Positions 19,132-27,654 of a stretch of 64,000 bases of DNA are shown here, piece by piece (position 1 is the first letter of the stretch; every line of letters starts with the position of its first letter). A program made the translations under genes and the position numbers. Origin of the DNA: Xanthomonas sp. DAR 35659 (lineage in GTDB: Bacteria; Pseudomonadota; Gammaproteobacteria; Xanthomonadales; Xanthomonadaceae); the NCBI RefSeq assembly GCF_041242975.1, contig NZ_CP162488.1, positions 5,351,251 through 5,415,250 on the forward strand, read 5' to 3'. The notes under the pieces were generated by a model. It saw nothing but the letters and a program-made list of their open reading frames with translations, did no database searches and had not been told where the DNA came from.

Positions 19132-20087
19132 GCGGCGCGTGCGGCCAGCTGCGCCAGCGCGCGCGCGTGCGCCGGGGCGTCGTTGAGGCAGGGGATGTAG
19201 CGCACCTGCATGCCGCGCGCGGCGCAGGTCTCGACGAAGCCCATCGCCACCTCCTCCAGCGTCTCCAGGCAGTCGGTGGCGAAGCCCGGGCAGATCACGT
19301 CGACGCGCTTGATGCCCTGCTCGGCCAATTGCCACAGGCTCGGCTCGGCATACGGCTGCAGCCAGCGTTCGGCGCCGAAGCGCGACTGGTAGCCCAACTG
19401 CCAGTCGCCGGCGTCCAGCCCCAGCGCCGCGGCGATCGCATGCGCGCTGGCCTCGCAGCGCTGCGGGTAGGGATCGCCGTTGTTGGCCACGCGCTGCGGC
19501 AGGCCATGGAAGGAGAAGAACAGGCGCTCGCCGCGGCCATGCTGCGCCCAGTGCGCGCGCACGCTGTCGGCCACCGCGGCGACCCAGGCCGGGTCGGTCG
19601 GATAGTCCTCGATCAGGCGCACCGGCAGCTGCGGGTTGCGCGCCTGCCAGGCCTGCACCACGTCCTCGATCGAGGCGGTGGTGGTGGTCGAATACTGCGG
19701 ATACAGCGGCAGCACCACGATCTTGCGCACGCCGCCGTCGCGCAGCGCGTCCAGCGCCGGCGCCAGCGCCGGCGTGCCGTAGCGCATCGCCCAGGCCACG
19801 CGGTGTTCAGGCAGTTCGCGCTGCATGCCCTCGGCCAGGCGCCGCGTGTACACCGCCAGCGGCGAGCCGTCCGGCAGCCACACCAGCGCGTACTTCTCCG
19901 CCGAACGCGGCGAGCGCCGCGGCAGGATCACCCAGTTCAACAGCGGCCACCAGAACAGCCTGGGGATGGCGACCACGCGCTTGTCGCCGAGGAACTCGGC
20001 CAGGTAGCGGGCGACCGCAGGCGCGGTCGGCGCCTCGGGCGTGCCTAGATTCACCACCAGGACGGCGGTCTCGGGTGCGTCGGACAT
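19128..20087 (-). CDS. hemH: Ferrochelatase
   Basis: Inserts ferrous iron into protoporphyrin IX in the last step of haem synthesis; 319 residues. Family blocks are [32 protein letters not shown] (active-site histidine) and [20 protein letters not shown] 20087 ([10 protein letters not shown]) was preferred over an upstream in-frame start eight codons earlier because it matches the family N-terminus. It is first in a two-gene operon with the alpha/beta hydrolase. There is no ferredoxin-like C-terminal extension. Confidence 0.96.
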   Translation of the reverse strand: MSDAPETAVLVVNLGTPEAPTAPAVARYLAEFLGDKRVVAIPRLFWWPLLNWVILPRRSPRSAEKYALVWLPDGSPLAVYTRRLAEGMQRELPEHRVAWAMRYGTPALAPALDALRDGGVRKIVVLPLYPQYSTTTTASIEDVVQAWQARNPQLPVRLIEDYPTDPAWVAAVADSVRAHWAQHGRGERLFFSFHGLPQRVANNGDPYPQRCEASAHAIAAALGLDAGDWQLGYQSRFGAERWLQPYAEPSLWQLAEQGIKRVDVICPGFATDCLETLEEVAMGFVETCAARGMQVRYIPCLNDAPAHARALAQLAARAA

Positions 20088-20253
20088 GCGCGCATTGTGG
20101 CAGAGGCGCACGCCGGGCGCGTCGCCATCCTGTCTATCGCAACGATCGACCGTCGCCCGCGACGACCGCGCGCACTCATTGCCGATTCATTGCGCTGTGA
20201 CTAACTTCAAGGACTTGCAGTATCTTGCTGCGGACCTATCTCGGAAGCCCGCC

Positions 20254-21159
20254 ATGCCCCGCCTGCCGCGCCTCGCCCTGTTGTTGAGCACCACGCTGTT
20301 CGTCGGCCACGCCGTGGCCGGCCCGGAAGAGGACGAGCGCGCCCGCAACGCGCTGCGCGTGCTGACCGACATCCAGAAGATCCCCGAACAGTCCATCCCC
20401 GACAAGCTGCTCGACGAGGGCCGCGCCATCGTGGTGATCCCCGACACGCTCAAGGCCGGCCTGGTGATCGGCGGGCGTCGCGGCCACGGCCTGATGTCGG
20501 TCAAGCGCCCCGACGGCACCTGGTCCAACCCGGTGTTCGTCAAGCTGACCGGCGGCAGCATCGGCTTCCAGGTCGGCGTGCAGTCCTCCGACGTGGTGCT
20601 GGTGTTCCGCAACGACCGCAGCCTGGACAACATCGTCAACGGCAAGTTCACCCTCGGCGCCGATGCCGGCGTCGCCGCCGGCCCGGTCGGGCGCAACGCC
20701 GCCGCCGCCACCGACGGCCAGCTCAAGGCCGAGATCTGGTCGTGGTCGCGCGCCCGCGGCCTGTTCGCCGGCGTCGCCCTGGACGGCGCCGCGCTGCAGA
20801 TCGACGATGCCGCCGACCTCAACGTGTACGGCAGCAACACCACCCCGCGCATGATCTTCGAGGGCCGTACGACCAGCCTGCCGTCCAACGACGTGGTCGC
20901 GTTCCGCGACAAGCTGGAGGAAGCCACCTACGCGGCACGGCAGAACCGTGGCACCGACGGCGCCGCCGCCCCGCACACCGCCAGCGTGGCGCCGCCACCG
21001 GCGCAAGCCACGCCGGCGCCGGTCGCCGAGCCGGCGGTCGACGCCGCCGGCGGGGCCAGCACCGCGCCGTTGCAGCCCGCGCCGCAGACGCCGCAGCAGG
21101 GCTTCCAGCCGGTGTCCGAAGGCGAGATCCGCACCGAGTCGCTGGACGGCACTCGCTGA
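20254..21159 (+). CDS. SYLF (Ysc84) lipid-binding domain protein, exported
   Basis: Protein of 301 residues with a signal peptide (about 1-22, ending VAGPEED) and one SYLF/Ysc84 domain (about 40-225; KLLDEGRAIVVIPDTLKAG, GGSIGFQVGVQSSDVVLVF, FTLGADAGVAAGPVGR). The domain binds phosphoinositides in eukaryotes; its role in bacteria is unclear. The last 75 residues are alanine/proline rich and look disordered (QATPAPVAEPA, QTPQQGFQP). It stands alone upstream of the tat operon with about 100 bp between. Confidence 0.88.
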   Translation: MPRLPRLALLLSTTLFVGHAVAGPEEDERARNALRVLTDIQKIPEQSIPDKLLDEGRAIVVIPDTLKAGLVIGGRRGHGLMSVKRPDGTWSNPVFVKLTGGSIGFQVGVQSSDVVLVFRNDRSLDNIVNGKFTLGADAGVAAGPVGRNAAAATDGQLKAEIWSWSRARGLFAGVALDGAALQIDDAADLNVYGSNTTPRMIFEGRTTSLPSNDVVAFRDKLEEATYAARQNRGTDGAAAPHTASVAPPPAQATPAPVAEPAVDAAGGASTAPLQPAPQTPQQGFQPVSEGEIRTESLDGTR

Positions 21160-21260
21160 CGCCAGGCCAACGCGGCGCATCGCGCTGAACGCGCGCGGTC
21201 ACGCGCCGCGGCGCGGTGCGTTATCCTCCGTGTTCCTTACGACTTCTCTGCGAGCGGATC

Positions 21261-21488
21261 ATGGGCAGTTTTAGCATCTGGCACTGGCTGGTCGTGCTGG
21301 TGATCGTGCTGCTGGTGTTCGGCACCAAGCGGCTGACCAGCGGCGCCAAGGATCTGGGCAGTGCGGTCAAGGAATTCAAGAAGGGCATGCGCGACGACGA
21401 CAAGCCCGCCGGCCAGTTGAGCGATGGCTCGCGCAACGGCGAGCCGTCCCGCGAGACCCAGTCCGAACGCGACCGCGACGCCCGCTGA
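21261..21488 (+). CDS. tatA: Sec-independent translocase protein TatA
   Basis: TatA of 75 residues: an N-terminal membrane helix ([17 protein letters not shown]) ending in the FGTKRL hinge, an amphipathic helix ([14 protein letters not shown]) and a charged acidic/basic tail. It forms the pore-like oligomer of the twin-arginine translocase. ATG 21261 is preferred to an upstream frame start because the helix should begin within ten residues. First gene of tatABC; a Tat substrate candidate in this window is OpgD (RRDFLK signal). Confidence 0.96.
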   Translation: MGSFSIWHWLVVLVIVLLVFGTKRLTSGAKDLGSAVKEFKKGMRDDDKPAGQLSDGSRNGEPSRETQSERDRDAR

Positions 21489-21505
21489 CCCAGGAAGCCG
21501 TCGGC

Positions 21506-22051
21506 GTGTTCGATATCGGATTCAGCGAACTGCTGCTGATCGCCGTGGTGGCGCTGGTGGTGCTCGGCCCGGAACGGCTGCCCAAGGCGGCGCGCTTCGC
21601 CGGCCTGTGGGTGCGCCGCGCGCGCGCGCAATGGGATTCGGTGAAGCAGGAGCTGGAGCGCGAACTGGAAGCCGAGGAACTCAAGCGCAGCCTGCAGGAC
21701 GTGCAGGCCTCGCTGCGCCAGGCCGAAACGCAGTTGCGCGACAGCGGCCAGCAGCTGCAGCGCGAAACCGAGGCGCTGCGCCGCGAGATCGACCCGACCG
21801 CGCCGCAACCGCCGGACCAGACCACACCCGCCGAGCCGGCGCCGGTCGCGCAGACGCCGGATCCGCTGTCCACGACCGGCGCGCCCCACGGCGACGCGCC
21901 GATCGCCCCGGCACAGGCGCTGCCGCCGACCACGTCGCATCCGCACCTGCCTGACCCGCAGCCGCCCGCATCCCACGCCGCCGCGCCTGCGGCGACACCG
22001 CCGGCGCCTGGCGCCACGCCCTCCGGTGGCGATGCCGAGGCGCCGCGATGA
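21506..22051 (+). CDS. tatB: Sec-independent translocase protein TatB
   Basis: TatB of 181 residues, beginning at GTG 21506 with AGGAAG about eight bases upstream. The N-terminal helix FDIGFSELLLIAVVALVVLGPERLP is classic TatB (conserved glutamate and the GPERLP hinge), followed by an amphipathic coiled region (about 30-95). The last 80 residues are proline-rich and low complexity. It ends in a 4-bp overlap with tatC. TatB and TatC form the signal-peptide receptor. Confidence 0.96.
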   Translation: MFDIGFSELLLIAVVALVVLGPERLPKAARFAGLWVRRARAQWDSVKQELERELEAEELKRSLQDVQASLRQAETQLRDSGQQLQRETEALRREIDPTAPQPPDQTTPAEPAPVAQTPDPLSTTGAPHGDAPIAPAQALPPTTSHPHLPDPQPPASHAAAPAATPPAPGATPSGGDAEAPR

Positions 22052-22788
22052 ACCCGGAAGCCGAAAGCAGCCTGATCGAACACCTGGTCGAATTGCGCGC
22101 GCGCCTGGTCCGCGCGCTGACCGGCCTGGGCGTGGTGGTGCTGGCGCTGTTGCCGTTCTCCAAGCAGATCTACACCTGGCTGGCGGAGCCGATGCTGGCG
22201 CAGCTGCCGATCGGCCAGAGCGTGATCGCCACGCATCCGGCCGGGGCGGTGTTCGCCCCGCTGAAGCTGACCTTCTTCGTCGGCGTGTTCATCGCCGCGC
22301 CGTGGCTGCTGTACCAGGCCTGGGCCTTCGTCGCGCCGGGCCTGTACCAGCGCGAGAAGCGCCTGGCGCTGCCGCTGCTGGCCTCGGCGGTGCTGCTGTT
22401 CTACGTGGGCTGCGCCTTCGCCTATTTCCTGGTGTTGCCGGCGGTGTTCCACTTCCTGACCACGTTCAAGCCGGACATCATCCAGCTCACCCCCGACGCC
22501 GGCGCCTACCTGGATTTCGTGCTGGCGATCTTCTTCGCCTTCGGCGCCAGCTTCGAACTGCCGGTGGCGCTGGTGATCCTGGCCCTGCTCGGCTGGGTCA
22601 CCCCGCAGCAACTGCGCGAAGGCCGCGGCTACGCGGTGGTCGGCATCTTCGTGCTGGCGGCGGTGCTGACCCCGCCGGACGTGGTCTCGCAGCTGATGCT
22701 GGCGATCCCGATGTGTCTGCTTTACGAGCTGGGCATCATCGCGGCAGCGGCGGTGACCAAGAAGCCGGGAGTGGAGATTCGGGATTAG
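22048..22788 (+). CDS. tatC: Sec-independent translocase protein TatC
   Basis: TatC of 246 residues with six membrane helices. N-terminal SLIEHLVELRARL matches the conserved receptor motif, and FKPDIIQLTPDAGAYLDF and FGASFELPVAL are family blocks. It overlaps tatB by 4 bp (ATGA). The last codons and stop lie inside a dispersed repeat (see 22765-22949), so the C-terminal residues after KKPG are probably repeat-derived. Confidence 0.97.
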   Translation: MNPEAESSLIEHLVELRARLVRALTGLGVVVLALLPFSKQIYTWLAEPMLAQLPIGQSVIATHPAGAVFAPLKLTFFVGVFIAAPWLLYQAWAFVAPGLYQREKRLALPLLASAVLLFYVGCAFAYFLVLPAVFHFLTTFKPDIIQLTPDAGAYLDFVLAIFFAFGASFELPVALVILALLGWVTPQQLREGRGYAVVGIFVLAAVLTPPDVVSQLMLAIPMCLLYELGIIAAAAVTKKPGVEIRD

Positions 22789-22949
22789 GGATTCGTAAGA
22801 ACGGTTCCTTGCGCCGCACCCATCCCGAGCCGGGCCACGTTCCGGCGCTCGCCTGCACAAAAAAACGGCCCCGAAGGGCCGTTTTTGCTGTGGCTGTGGC
22901 TGTGGCCGTTGCTCTTACGATTCCCGATTCCCCAATCCCGACTCCCAGC
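22765..22949. repeat. Inverted GATTCGGGATT repeat pair around a terminator
   Basis: A sequence of about 33 bp over the tatC stop (core GAGATTCGGGATTAGGGATT) is found inverted at 22916-22949, next to the stop of the convergent membrane-protein gene. A related copy lies at 36903-36960 next to the rep stop. It looks like a dispersed intergenic element that settles at gene 3' ends. Confidence 0.65.
22861..22886. terminator. Bidirectional Rho-independent terminator
   Basis: AAAAACGGCCC, loop CGAA, GGGCCGTTTTT: a perfect 11-bp stem with A and T runs on both sides, placed between the convergent tatC and the BPSS1780-type membrane protein gene. It can end transcription from either side. Confidence 0.92.
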
Positions 22950-22951
22950 CC

Positions 22952-23851
22952 TCAAGCCACAAAGACGTTGGACGGCGGCGCCGGCACCGCCGACGCGGCA
23001 TCGTCGGCATGCACGAACATCTGCTTCCAGGCCACGTACACGATGCCGGCGATCGCCGTCGGCAGGACCGCCATCAGCAGGACCTGCATGATCAGCGCGG
23101 ACATCACGGTGCCGACCATGGGCTGCAGCACCAGCAACACCAGGGTCAGCGCGAAATAGAACGCGAACATGGCGAGGAAGGCGAGGACGAAGAACACCAG
23201 CATCGCCGGCAGGTTGTGCAGGCAGGCGCGCAGGCCGTGGCCGATCGCGGCGACGCCGTTGCGGCCGTCGAACATCACCTGCGGGGCGAACAGGAACAGG
23301 GTCAGCGACACCGCCACGACGCCGACCGCCACCAGCAGCAGCCAGGCCAGGATGCGCAGCGCCGGCAGGGTCGCGACCAGTTCCTCCACCTGCGTCGGAT
23401 CCGGCCGCGTTGCGGACTGGCTGAGTGCGTTGAGTTGGTTCATGACGTCGTTCAGCTGCGCCATCCCGTCCGTCCCGATCACCGCGACCGCCAGAAGCGC
23501 GAGCGTCACCCCGACCACCGCCTGCGGCAGCAGCGCCACCAGCAGGTTCGGCGCGCGGCTGCCGTGCAGGCCCTGCAGCAGGTGCGCCGGCTCCGCGCTG
23601 CGGCCCTGGTCGACCTCGCGCGCCGCCCACACCAGGCCGCCGAACAGCAACGGCCCGGCCAGGGCCATCAGCAGTTGCGCCAGCATGCCCAGGGTGGGAT
23701 GGAGCGCGCCCAGGAACATGGCGATCAGGGTCGCCAGGCCCCACAGCAGACCCAGCCGCCCCAGCGCCCACGGCGCCCGCCGCAGCAGCGATATCCCGCC
23801 CAACAGCCATTCCGCGCCGGCCGAAGCCGGCAGCTTGCGAATCTCGATCAT
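22952..23851 (-). CDS. BPSS1780-family membrane protein
   Basis: Integral inner-membrane protein of 299 residues with about six hydrophobic helices (for example ALGRLGLLWGLATLIAMFLG, LLVALLPQAVVGVTLALLAV and MLVFFVLAFLAMFAFYFALT). The N-terminus MIEIRKLPASAGAEWLLGGI is typical of the BPSS1780 family, whose role is unknown. ATG 23851 was chosen for that match. A loop of about 50 residues (DGMAQLNDVMNQLNALSQS) separates helices 3 and 4. It faces tatC across a terminator. Confidence 0.85.
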   Translation of the reverse strand: MIEIRKLPASAGAEWLLGGISLLRRAPWALGRLGLLWGLATLIAMFLGALHPTLGMLAQLLMALAGPLLFGGLVWAAREVDQGRSAEPAHLLQGLHGSRAPNLLVALLPQAVVGVTLALLAVAVIGTDGMAQLNDVMNQLNALSQSATRPDPTQVEELVATLPALRILAWLLLVAVGVVAVSLTLFLFAPQVMFDGRNGVAAIGHGLRACLHNLPAMLVFFVLAFLAMFAFYFALTLVLLVLQPMVGTVMSALIMQVLLMAVLPTAIAGIVYVAWKQMFVHADDAASAVPAPPSNVFVA

Positions 23852-23897
23852 TGCCAATCCGAAGTGGGGGACGCCGTCGACGCGGCGACTGCACAGA

Positions 23898-24647
23898 TTA
23901 TCGCGGTTTTGCCGGTCCGCCAGCGGGTTGCTGGCCGCGCGCGTGCTGAACGAAGCGCCGCAGCAGCTTGCGCGCCAGCGGCGCGGCGCTGACCTCGCGG
24001 GCGATGGTACGGGCGCAGCGGCCGGCGCTGCGTAGACAGTCGGCGCGGGCGTGCACGTAGCCGCGCATGTGGTGGGTGGCGAATTCGGGGTGGAACTGCA
24101 CGCCCCAGGCCGCCTTGCCCCAGCGGAACGCGTGGCACTGGTCCTGCGCCGAGCGCGCCAGCACGGTGGCGCCGTCCGGCGCGCGCAGCACCGTCTGCAA
24201 GTGGGTGGCATGCGCCGGAAAGCGCTCGGGCAGGCCGGCGAACAGTGGATCGTCGAACGCCGGCGGATGCAGGTCGATATGCACCGTGCCCGATTCGCGC
24301 CCGGCCGGGTTGTAGGCCACTTCCCCGCCCAGCGCGTGCGCCAGCAACTGGTGGCCGTAGCAGATGCCCAGCAGCGGCGTGCCCGCGTGCGCCGCCTCGC
24401 GCAGCCAGTCGGCGGAGCGTTCGCTCCAGTCGGCGCGGTCGGTGACGAAGGCGGCCGAGCCGGTGACGATGATCCCGGCGAAGCCCGCGCGCGTCGGCAG
24501 CGCGGCGCCGCCGGCGACGTTGGCGACCACCGTGTCGCGCTCGGCCAGGCCGGCGGCGACGCGGATCCAGTGCGGAAAGCGTCCGTAACGCCGCATCGTC
24601 GCCACCGGCTCGCCGGTTTCGAGGATCAGGAAGGGCGCGGGCGTCAT
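23898..24647 (-). CDS. Class I glutamine amidotransferase (GuaA-like)
   Basis: Stand-alone class I glutamine amidotransferase domain protein, 249 residues. The nucleophile elbow LLGICYGHQ has Cys96, and FHPEF provides the histidine-glutamate pair of the triad. Such free-standing proteins (YfeJ/GuaA-like) often take gamma-glutamyl compounds rather than serving a synthetase; no synthetase neighbour is present. The arginine-rich C-terminus (KLLRRFVQHARG) is ordinary for the family. Forty-six bases separate its stop from the start of the membrane-protein gene. Confidence 0.85.
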   Translation of the reverse strand: MTPAPFLILETGEPVATMRRYGRFPHWIRVAAGLAERDTVVANVAGGAALPTRAGFAGIIVTGSAAFVTDRADWSERSADWLREAAHAGTPLLGICYGHQLLAHALGGEVAYNPAGRESGTVHIDLHPPAFDDPLFAGLPERFPAHATHLQTVLRAPDGATVLARSAQDQCHAFRWGKAAWGVQFHPEFATHHMRGYVHARADCLRSAGRCARTIAREVSAAPLARKLLRRFVQHARGQQPAGGPAKPR

Positions 24648-24822
24648 CGGCGGGCGGCGGCTCGAAAGGGGGTCGCCCCGATTGTAGGCAGACCTTCGCG
24701 GCTTTTTCCAAGATCCTCGCGCACGCGGGCGGCGGCGGCGCGCGCCGGTTCAGCTGTTTGACAGTCGCACAGCGTGACCAGCGCGGCGCGGCGGCCGCGG
24801 CGTGGCATTCCCTGCGGCAGGG

Positions 24823-27654
24823 TCAGTGCAACGACAGCGCATGCGGCAGCGACAGGCGAAGGTCGATGTCCAGCAGGCGGCCGTCCGCGCTGTGCAGCAG
24901 CAGGTGGCCCGGTTGCTCGCGGACGTGCAGCAGCAGGTCCGCGGGCGCCTCCAGCGTGGCGATGCACGCGGCATCGGCGAAGCGGACCACGAAGTAGCGG
25001 CGGCGGTCGTGCAGGTGCACGCCGATCAGCATGCCCTGCTCCAGCGCGACGAACTGCTCGCCCAGCAGCGTTTCCGCCCGCAGCTGCGGCAGCACGCAGG
25101 CGCGCTGGCCGGCCCCGTCGCGGTAGACGAACGCGACCGTGCCGTCCTCGCGCACGTCCAGCTGCGGCTGCTGGATCGCGCCGCAGCGATGCGGCAGCAG
25201 CGGCACGCCCTCCAGCAGGGCGAGATCGTCGCGCCCGCGCAGGCGCCGCTGCGGCAACGCATAGGTCCAGTCCTGCACGGTGTCGCCGGTGCGCACCAGG
25301 AACACCTCGCAGTCGGCGAAGAAGCCGGCGGCGGCGATCGGTCCCGGCAGGTCGCCGACATGCCACAGCACCTCGCCCAGGCCCTTGCCGACGTCGATCA
25401 CCAGGATGCGGTCGTTCGCCACCACGGTCCAGCCGGTGCCGTTGAGCCCGGGCGCGGCGTACTGCACGGCCAGCGCACCGAGTTCGACGCTGCCGCGCGT
25501 CGCCAGGTCCAGCCGCGCGACCCGCGCGACCTGCTCGCGCGGCGCCACCGCCAGGGCCACCTGCCCGCTGGCCGCGAGCACCAGGCGGTAGGCCGGCACC
25601 GGGTAGCGCTGGGTCACCCGGCCGTGCGCGTCGAATACGGCCGCGCCGGCCTCGCCGAGGGCGACCAGATAGCGCCGGTCGGGCAGCACCGCCGCGTCGT
25701 GGATGCGTTGCAGGCCGGCGGCGGGCAGCGGGAGGTCCAGTGCCGTCTCCAGCCGCCAGAACGGCGACGGCGTGCCGGCCTGGGCGACGCGCCAGGGCGG
25801 CATGTCGCTCTTCAGGCAGGCGTCGCCGGCCAACTGCAGCAGCCGGTCCAGGTCGCTGCGCCCCAGGGGGTTGCGACCGGCGCTGCAATCGGCGGCGAGC
25901 GCCGGCAGCACGCACGCAGCCAGGCGCCGCAGCGCCGCGCTGTTGCCCTTGATCGCCAGCAGGGCATCGGCCAGGGCGGCGCGCGCGGCCGGGTCGGTGC
26001 CCGGATCGGCCAGGGCCTCGATCCTGGCCGCGTAGTGCTGCAGCGTGTCCGGCAGCAGGTTGGCGCGCTGCACCAGCGCGCGCGCCGACAGCGCGGCACC
26101 CGCCTGCTCGGCCGCGAGCAGCCAGTGCAGCGCCTGCTCGCGCGCCTCGCGCAGCGGCCACACCGCCTCGACCGCTTCCAGCCAATGGCCGCCGTCGACC
26201 AGCGCCTGGCCCCATTCCAGCCGCAGTTGCGCCGCGAGCGCGGGGTGGGCGTCCTGCAGCTGCCGCACCGCGTCGGCGAAGGCGCCATCGCGCCGCGCCA
26301 CCTGGACCGCGCGCCGATGGTCGCCGGCCAGCATCAGCAGACGGATGATCAGCGCCGGCGGCATGTCCCAGCCCAGCGCCAGATCGGCGGCCTGCGCGTG
26401 GCGTTCGTGGCGGACCAGATAGTTCAGCGCCTCCTGCCGCGCATTGAGCAATTCGGCCAGCACGAACACGGCCTCGTCGGTCCTGCCCTGGCGGTCCAGG
26501 GCGGCGAAGGCCTCGCGGTACATGCGCCGCAGGTACGCGGTCAGGTCCTCGTCCAGGCCGAGCTCGGCGCTGCGCCCGAGGCGGCCGGACAGTTGCAGGC
26601 TGTCGCGCCGGCCCGGTGCGGCGAACGCCTGGCCCATGGACGGCCCGGTCCCGTCGATCGGCAGGGCGTTGCGCAGCGCCTCGTCCAGCTCCCCACGTTC
26701 AAACATCGCCATCATGCGGCGCAGGTAGGCGCCGTGCCGGTAGCCGATCAACCGGCCCAAGCGACTGATCGCGGCCAGCCGCGCGAGCGTGTCGCGCCAG
26801 GCGCTGGGCTGCGCGCCTGGCTGGCGCGCGGGAATGTCATCGGGCGAGGCCGCCGCCGCCGATCGTCGCGGCAGCACGCGCGACAACAGCGCCAGGGCCG
26901 CGCCCAGCACGCCCTCACGCACCACGGCCATGCCGCCGCGCGGCGCTCCCCGTGGATGCGCGCCTTGCGCAGGCACGTCACCGGGCGAGGCGGCCGCCGC
27001 CGATGGCCGCGGCAGCACACGCGACAACAGCGCCAGGGCGGCGCCCAGCACGCCCTCGCGCACCGCGGCCATGCCGCCGCGCGGCGCGCGCGCCGGACGC
27101 GTGCCGGACACCGCGCGCAGGAAGGCCTCGCTCTCCGCGCTGCGCGGCGGGATGCGCTCGCCGAGCACGCCGCGCACGTCCTTGCCTTGCAGTTGCGCCA
27201 CCTCCAGTGCCGGCGGCGGGAGGCGGCACGCGTAGGTATCGTGCAGCGCGTAGGCGTCCAGCGCGATCGCCTCGGACAGGTCCAGCCGCGTGCCCTGGTC
27301 GAAGCGCAGCCCCACCACCGCGGCGCCGGCGACCAGGCCGATATCGAGGGCCGGCAGCCCAGCCAGTTCCGCCGCTGTCAGCGGCGCCGAATACAGCGCC
27401 CCCTGCAGCCGCCGCAACGGCACCGCGCCCACGCGTTCGCACGCCAGCACCTGCGCGCGGGCGAAGCACAGCACGTCGCCTGCTTCGAACCGGTAGGCCC
27501 GGCAGCCGGGATGCCAGGCGGCGAGCATGCGCGCCATCCGCAGCGGCGCGGGCAGGACGCCGGCGGGCCACCACAGGCCGTCCAGCGCCTGCAGGCCGCG
27601 CCACAGCGGATCGCGCACCGCACCGGCCGCGCGCGTCGCGGTCGTCTCATCCAT
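24823..27654 (-). CDS. bpX6-like protein: N-domain, helical solenoid, C-terminal beta-propeller
   Basis: Last gene of the MoxR operon, 943 residues. The N-terminal 150 residues (WRGLQALDGLWWPAGVLP, GDVLCFARAQVL) resemble the bpX6 domain of predicted MoxR-vWA-beta-propeller ternary systems. Residues about 186-273 hold two near-identical copies of a segment with VREGVLGAALALLSRVLP. Residues about 290-600 are helical and solenoid-like (repeated ALHWLLAAEQAG-type helices). From about 640 on, repeated beta-strand blocks (AVFDAHGRVTQRYPVP, ILVIDVGKGLGEVLWHVG, HLLLHSADGRLLDIDL) suggest a propeller. ATG 27654 has GGAGG eight bases upstream and overlaps the preceding gene by 8 bp; GTG 27669 is possible. 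No signal peptide or catalytic motif. The propeller is an inference from pattern, not an alignment. Confidence 0.7.
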   Translation of the reverse strand: MDETTATRAAGAVRDPLWRGLQALDGLWWPAGVLPAPLRMARMLAAWHPGCRAYRFEAGDVLCFARAQVLACERVGAVPLRRLQGALYSAPLTAAELAGLPALDIGLVAGAAVVGLRFDQGTRLDLSEAIALDAYALHDTYACRLPPPALEVAQLQGKDVRGVLGERIPPRSAESEAFLRAVSGTRPARAPRGGMAAVREGVLGAALALLSRVLPRPSAAAASPGDVPAQGAHPRGAPRGGMAVVREGVLGAALALLSRVLPRRSAAAASPDDIPARQPGAQPSAWRDTLARLAAISRLGRLIGYRHGAYLRRMMAMFERGELDEALRNALPIDGTGPSMGQAFAAPGRRDSLQLSGRLGRSAELGLDEDLTAYLRRMYREAFAALDRQGRTDEAVFVLAELLNARQEALNYLVRHERHAQAADLALGWDMPPALIIRLLMLAGDHRRAVQVARRDGAFADAVRQLQDAHPALAAQLRLEWGQALVDGGHWLEAVEAVWPLREAREQALHWLLAAEQAGAALSARALVQRANLLPDTLQHYAARIEALADPGTDPAARAALADALLAIKGNSAALRRLAACVLPALAADCSAGRNPLGRSDLDRLLQLAGDACLKSDMPPWRVAQAGTPSPFWRLETALDLPLPAAGLQRIHDAAVLPDRRYLVALGEAGAAVFDAHGRVTQRYPVPAYRLVLAASGQVALAVAPREQVARVARLDLATRGSVELGALAVQYAAPGLNGTGWTVVANDRILVIDVGKGLGEVLWHVGDLPGPIAAAGFFADCEVFLVRTGDTVQDWTYALPQRRLRGRDDLALLEGVPLLPHRCGAIQQPQLDVREDGTVAFVYRDGAGQRACVLPQLRAETLLGEQFVALEQGMLIGVHLHDRRRYFVVRFADAACIATLEAPADLLLHVREQPGHLLLHSADGRLLDIDLRLSLPHALSLH
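26836..27097 (-). repeat. Direct tandem duplication (period 141 bp) inside the bpX6-like gene
   Basis: Segments 26836-26956 and 26977-27097 are nearly identical and offset by 141 bp (47 codons), so the duplication keeps frame. Each encodes GGM, VREGVLGAALALLSRVLP and a following SAAAASP stretch. Confidence 0.9.
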
